In this document: piece after piece, positions 61,961-64,000 of the stretch
Layout: every line of letters begins with the position of its first letter
Position numbering within the stretch: position 1 is the first letter of the stretch
NCBI GenBank assembly: GCA_947034885.2
Contig: OX344752.2
Location: 13,144,001-13,208,000 of the forward strand
Origin: Thuidium tamariscinum
Lineage: Eukaryota > Streptophyta > Bryopsida > Hypnales > Thuidiaceae
Length of the DNA: 64,000 nucleotides
Direction: 5' to 3'
The notes under the pieces: generated by a model
Databases searched by the model: none
Told to the model about the DNA's origin: nothing
What the model saw: only the letters and a program-made list of their open reading frames with translations
Made by a program: the position numbers and the translations under genes

Positions 61961-64000
61961 ACTATCCACTCAAAACACAGCCCACACAAAATTCACACAA
62001 TGAGCCAAAAAGAGGCGTGATATACAGACAATACAGTATAACACATGCAACTAAAGTACTAAAGTAAACATTTCCAACAATGATAGCTTGCAAGTGATTT
62101 TGCGAAGTACAGTTCAATTCCTCCAAATCCAATCATGATTCATGAGTGCTTGCAATGTCTGAGCACATGTGTTCAGTTGTTCACCAAGCCTATTGCACGT
62201 ACTGTATGGCTTCGCTTCACATTCCACCAATTCAACACGGTGATGAATCTCTATTAATCAGTTGTGCTCGCAATCACACACAAGCGAGCGAAGAATCGAG
62301 AAATCCCAGTGCCAGTGCCGGAGACGTACGTACGCTGTGTACATGGCTCTCGCAAATGACTATTTGCTTCAATTCTCCCCTCGATTGATCTCCCTTTCAG
62401 CACTTCAGCAGGTCTGTTGGCATGGGACTTGGGACGGTGTTGGACAGCCCTCCGGATCAGAGTTTTGTAAGGCAATAAAAGATTAATAGCACCCAAAAAT
62501 AATCTTGTGCATCAAGCTCTTAGAAAAATTTGGAGGAATTTTTTTTGAAAAGTTAGATCTAACTTTAGTCAATCACCTTGGTAATCACTACCTTGATCAT
62601 GACTACTAGGATTTGCCACCTTGTCGCCACCTATCTTTAGGATGTTAATTCAACAACTTTAGATCTGTAATCGCCTAAAAGGCTAAAATATACCAAAGTT
62701 GGAGATATAGGTTTAGACTGTAGCCACATGTACAATTGTAGGAGGGCGTCTTTGTCCTATCACTAGGTTCTGTCATGTTCTTTGTAGCTACAATTTTCTT
62801 GCTCTTGAATCTGCTCAGTTTTTCCTACCTACAACAATCTTTGAGGTTGCATTTTTGTTGTAAAAACCATATAAAACTTCATGCACATGAATTAAGAAGA
62901 TGTTAGACTTTGAAGACCAAGTACAATAATAAGCTGTAGTTCATGTGCTTGAACTTATGAGTTGTAATTTTCATAATTCATGTGCATCCGATTTTGAACC
63001 ACTCTTTGAATCCTAGTTGCCCTATTTTGCAGTTTGCACCAGTTTAGGAGCTGTAATTGATGAAGATGCTTTTGGGGGGGTTTGTTCTGAAGCCATACAA
63101 CTAATTCCTAACTTGGAATCAAATTTTGCACAAAAAGCAAATTTGAGTGTTGCCTAACCTCAACCACTTACTTCTCACCTGGAGCCTAAATCCAGATTCC
63201 CTTAAAATTGAAAAAAAAACCCACCGCTCCGGATGCACATTCAGTCATGCACTGCCCATGGTGGAAAATCAAACTGCAGAATGGGATCGGATGCACTGAA
63301 TTGGCGTGTTCTCAGGCTCTGTCATAGTTAGTAAATATTATTTTTGTCCGAAAAACACGGACCGCATGAAGAGTTGGAGGTTTGAGTCCCATTCAAATCG
63401 TGCATGTACACCAGCATCCTTCGCAGGAACTTCAACTTCAGCATAAGGATTGTCACACCTTCATCAGTTCATCAGCACCGCTGCAATTCTCGGAGAAAGT
63501 GCGCGGGACGGTTGCTGGTTTGCAGTTCGTGGCGCGCGCAACTCGGTTCCTGTGAGAATTCAGAGTGCCGTTTTTCCTACTCCGAAGGAGAAGAAACGTT
63601 GTCAGGGAATTTTATAGTTTGGGTGGCTGTGCTTGGCTTGTGGAGCTCCCATTATCACCTTTACAGGTAACAGATTCCTTCAGAATCGCTTCAAACGCAA
63701 AAAAGGGGGTCACACCTCCTTCAAGCGGAACGGCTCGGCATTAGTTCGACTCCTGTTTTCTCTCGCCAATTCCTCCGACTAAAGAATTCTCCTTCTTAGA
63801 GGTGTGACTACCCCTCTAATGTATTAGCTAGGTGTAAGAATCTTCAGCACTGGATCGGAGAAGTCTAAAGACGATGCTAGTTGATACTCCATGATCGACC
63901 GAGCCAGGGGCCGTAACCTCTCTACAGGAAATTCGCCAAGTTCGATCAGTTGTGTGCACTCTTGCTAATAGACTGGCTCCTGAAAGCGACGATCGAAGTG
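61961..64000. other. Intergenic, possible start of a gene at the right edge
   Basis: No gene was recognised. From about 63,380 the sequence is GC-richer. A frame at 63404-63670 ends at CAG|GTAACA, a possible splice donor at 63667, so a 5' exon or leader of a gene running off the window is conceivable but unsupported by any domain. Confidence 0.3.

Noticed and set aside
1-64000. CRISPR array, operon-like defence cluster or biosynthetic cluster
   Set aside because: Genes are intron-bearing eukaryotic genes of unrelated function; tandem repeats lack regular spacers.

Overview
The window looks like a nuclear segment of a seedless, flagellated-sperm land plant (bryophyte, lycophyte or fern grade). 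That is inferred from gene content. There is an exon-rich IFT140, an intraflagellar-transport gene absent from flowering plants, beside plant-type augmin subunit 6 and ESCRT-I ELC/VPS23 genes and the wreck of a CYP73 (cinnamate 4-hydroxylase) gene. Genes have GT-AG introns, mostly 70-250 bp with a few near 800 bp, and lie as GC-richer islands in very AT-rich, transposon-filled DNA. The species cannot be named from the sequence.

Layout. 52-6748 (+): the last 22 exons of IFT140. 7333-7875 (-): CYP73 pseudogene. 8.7-13.5 kb: non-coding DNA transposons (two TTAA-bounded elements, two CACTA-type MITEs, one Stowaway-type MITE). 14252-14956 (+): organellar ICT1-type peptidyl-tRNA hydrolase with a GGQ motif. 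16446-18296 (-): single-exon C78 peptidase of the ZUFSP/ZUP1 type with an inserted RS-rich/ZZ-like module. 20571-21792 (-): two-exon mitochondrial acyl carrier protein with a MITE in its intron. 22-37 kb: gene-free AT-rich DNA with MITEs, a Tc1/mariner scrap, and a 2.35-kb pogo/Tigger-like element (29782-32133) with a dead transposase. 38788-44174 (+): augmin subunit 6 (13 exons). 45981-48592 (+): ELC/VPS23 (3 exons), followed by a tandem copy of its own tail. 49803-54612: a complete hAT element with a perfect 8-bp target-site duplication and a nearly intact transposase on the minus strand. 54.8-62 kb: more TTAA-bounded elements, a cluster of elements ending in GGGTGATTGCAAG (one carrying a nested Stowaway), and a 1-kb near-perfect palindrome.

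The genes do not form a pathway. They are housekeeping and cell-biology genes: ciliary transport, mitochondrial translation rescue, ubiquitin-chain editing, mitochondrial fatty-acid synthesis, spindle microtubule nucleation and ESCRT sorting. The most distinctive content is the diversity of mobile elements whose ends, target duplications and nesting can be read directly. No prokaryote-type system, CRISPR array, rRNA or tRNA was found.
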